From the NCBI GenBank assembly GCA_017543595.1, contig JAFYFU010000118.1, positions 1 through 53,543 on the forward strand: 53,543 nt of DNA, read 5' to 3'. The notes under the pieces were generated by a model. The model saw only the letters and a program-made list of their open reading frames with translations. It ran no database searches and was not told where the DNA came from. Within the stretch, counting starts at the first letter, position 1; the number at the start of each line of letters is the position of its first letter. The stretch comes from Ruminococcus sp. GTDB taxonomy: Bacteria; Bacillota; Clostridia; Oscillospirales; Ruminococcaceae. Shown here piece by piece: positions 53,199 to 53,543 of the stretch. The translations under genes and the position numbers were made by a program.

Positions 53199-53543
<345 letters not shown>

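Overview
The window reads as a stretch of chromosome from a low-GC, anaerobic, Gram-positive Clostridium-class bacterium, most likely Ruminococcus or a close relative. This rests on three secreted proteins with dockerin modules, an NADH-type trimeric [FeFe] hydrogenase with its HydG maturase, YqfC/YqfD/YlbJ sporulation-family proteins, a T-box, Prp-processed ribosomal protein L27 and consistent TTGACA-N16..18-TATAAT promoters with AGGAGG ribosome sites. No tRNA, rRNA, prophage, IS element or CRISPR array was seen. Species assignment is inference.

Layout. 1-3060 (minus): a cut-off hypothetical gene, asnS behind a T-box leader, and a HEPN-like/fascin-like two-domain protein. 3091-13000: secA, a methyltransferase, hslO, a lipoprotein, hflX, yqfD, yqfC and ylbJ. 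This is the only part of the window with a family of about 96-bp hairpin repeats: six full copies, all oriented the same way relative to their neighbouring genes, with stems that differ but still pair. 12914-14803: an attenuator-like leader RNA, a TM1266-family regulator and hydG. 14842-18140: a 47-residue protein resembling an isolated sortase signal, rpsB, tsf and a dockerin protein whose signal peptide is frameshifted at adjacent A and G runs. 18161-24202: a MoxR / DUF58 / transglutaminase / C39-like-dockerin operon. 24218-33370: prmA, an unknown protein with its own strong promoter, rplU-prp-rpmA, obgE, mrnC, a small membrane protein, yebC, an acetyltransferase, mntP and (minus) ligA. 33392-37807 (minus): hydC-hydB-hydA hydrogenase operon. 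37848-39484 (minus): a DUF4250 protein plus an InlB-repeat dockerin protein. 39644-41720: L,D-transpeptidase. 41768-45907: rpe followed by RnfD-, RnfE- and RnfA-like membrane proteins and a large secreted protein. 45942-53090: hprK, murB, rapZ, whiA, dnaE. The window ends inside pfkA.

How genes work together. HydG builds ligands of the H-cluster used by HydA, which with HydB and HydC makes a soluble NADH/ferredoxin-linked hydrogenase; the two loci are about 19 kb apart and separately controlled. RpsB/Tsf, RplU/Prp/RpmA, Obg, HflX, PrmA and mini-III serve ribosome assembly and function. HprK, RapZ and PfkA belong to carbon and envelope-precursor control.

Most worth following up: (1) the leader before the TM1266 gene and hydG, where an identical 8-nt segment occurs twice and gives two mutually exclusive structures; (2) an RnfD/E/A-like set with three of the four expected Fe-S cysteines replaced by serine; (3) the covarying hairpin repeat family; (4) the isolated sortase-signal-like miniprotein; (5) the frameshifted signal peptide.
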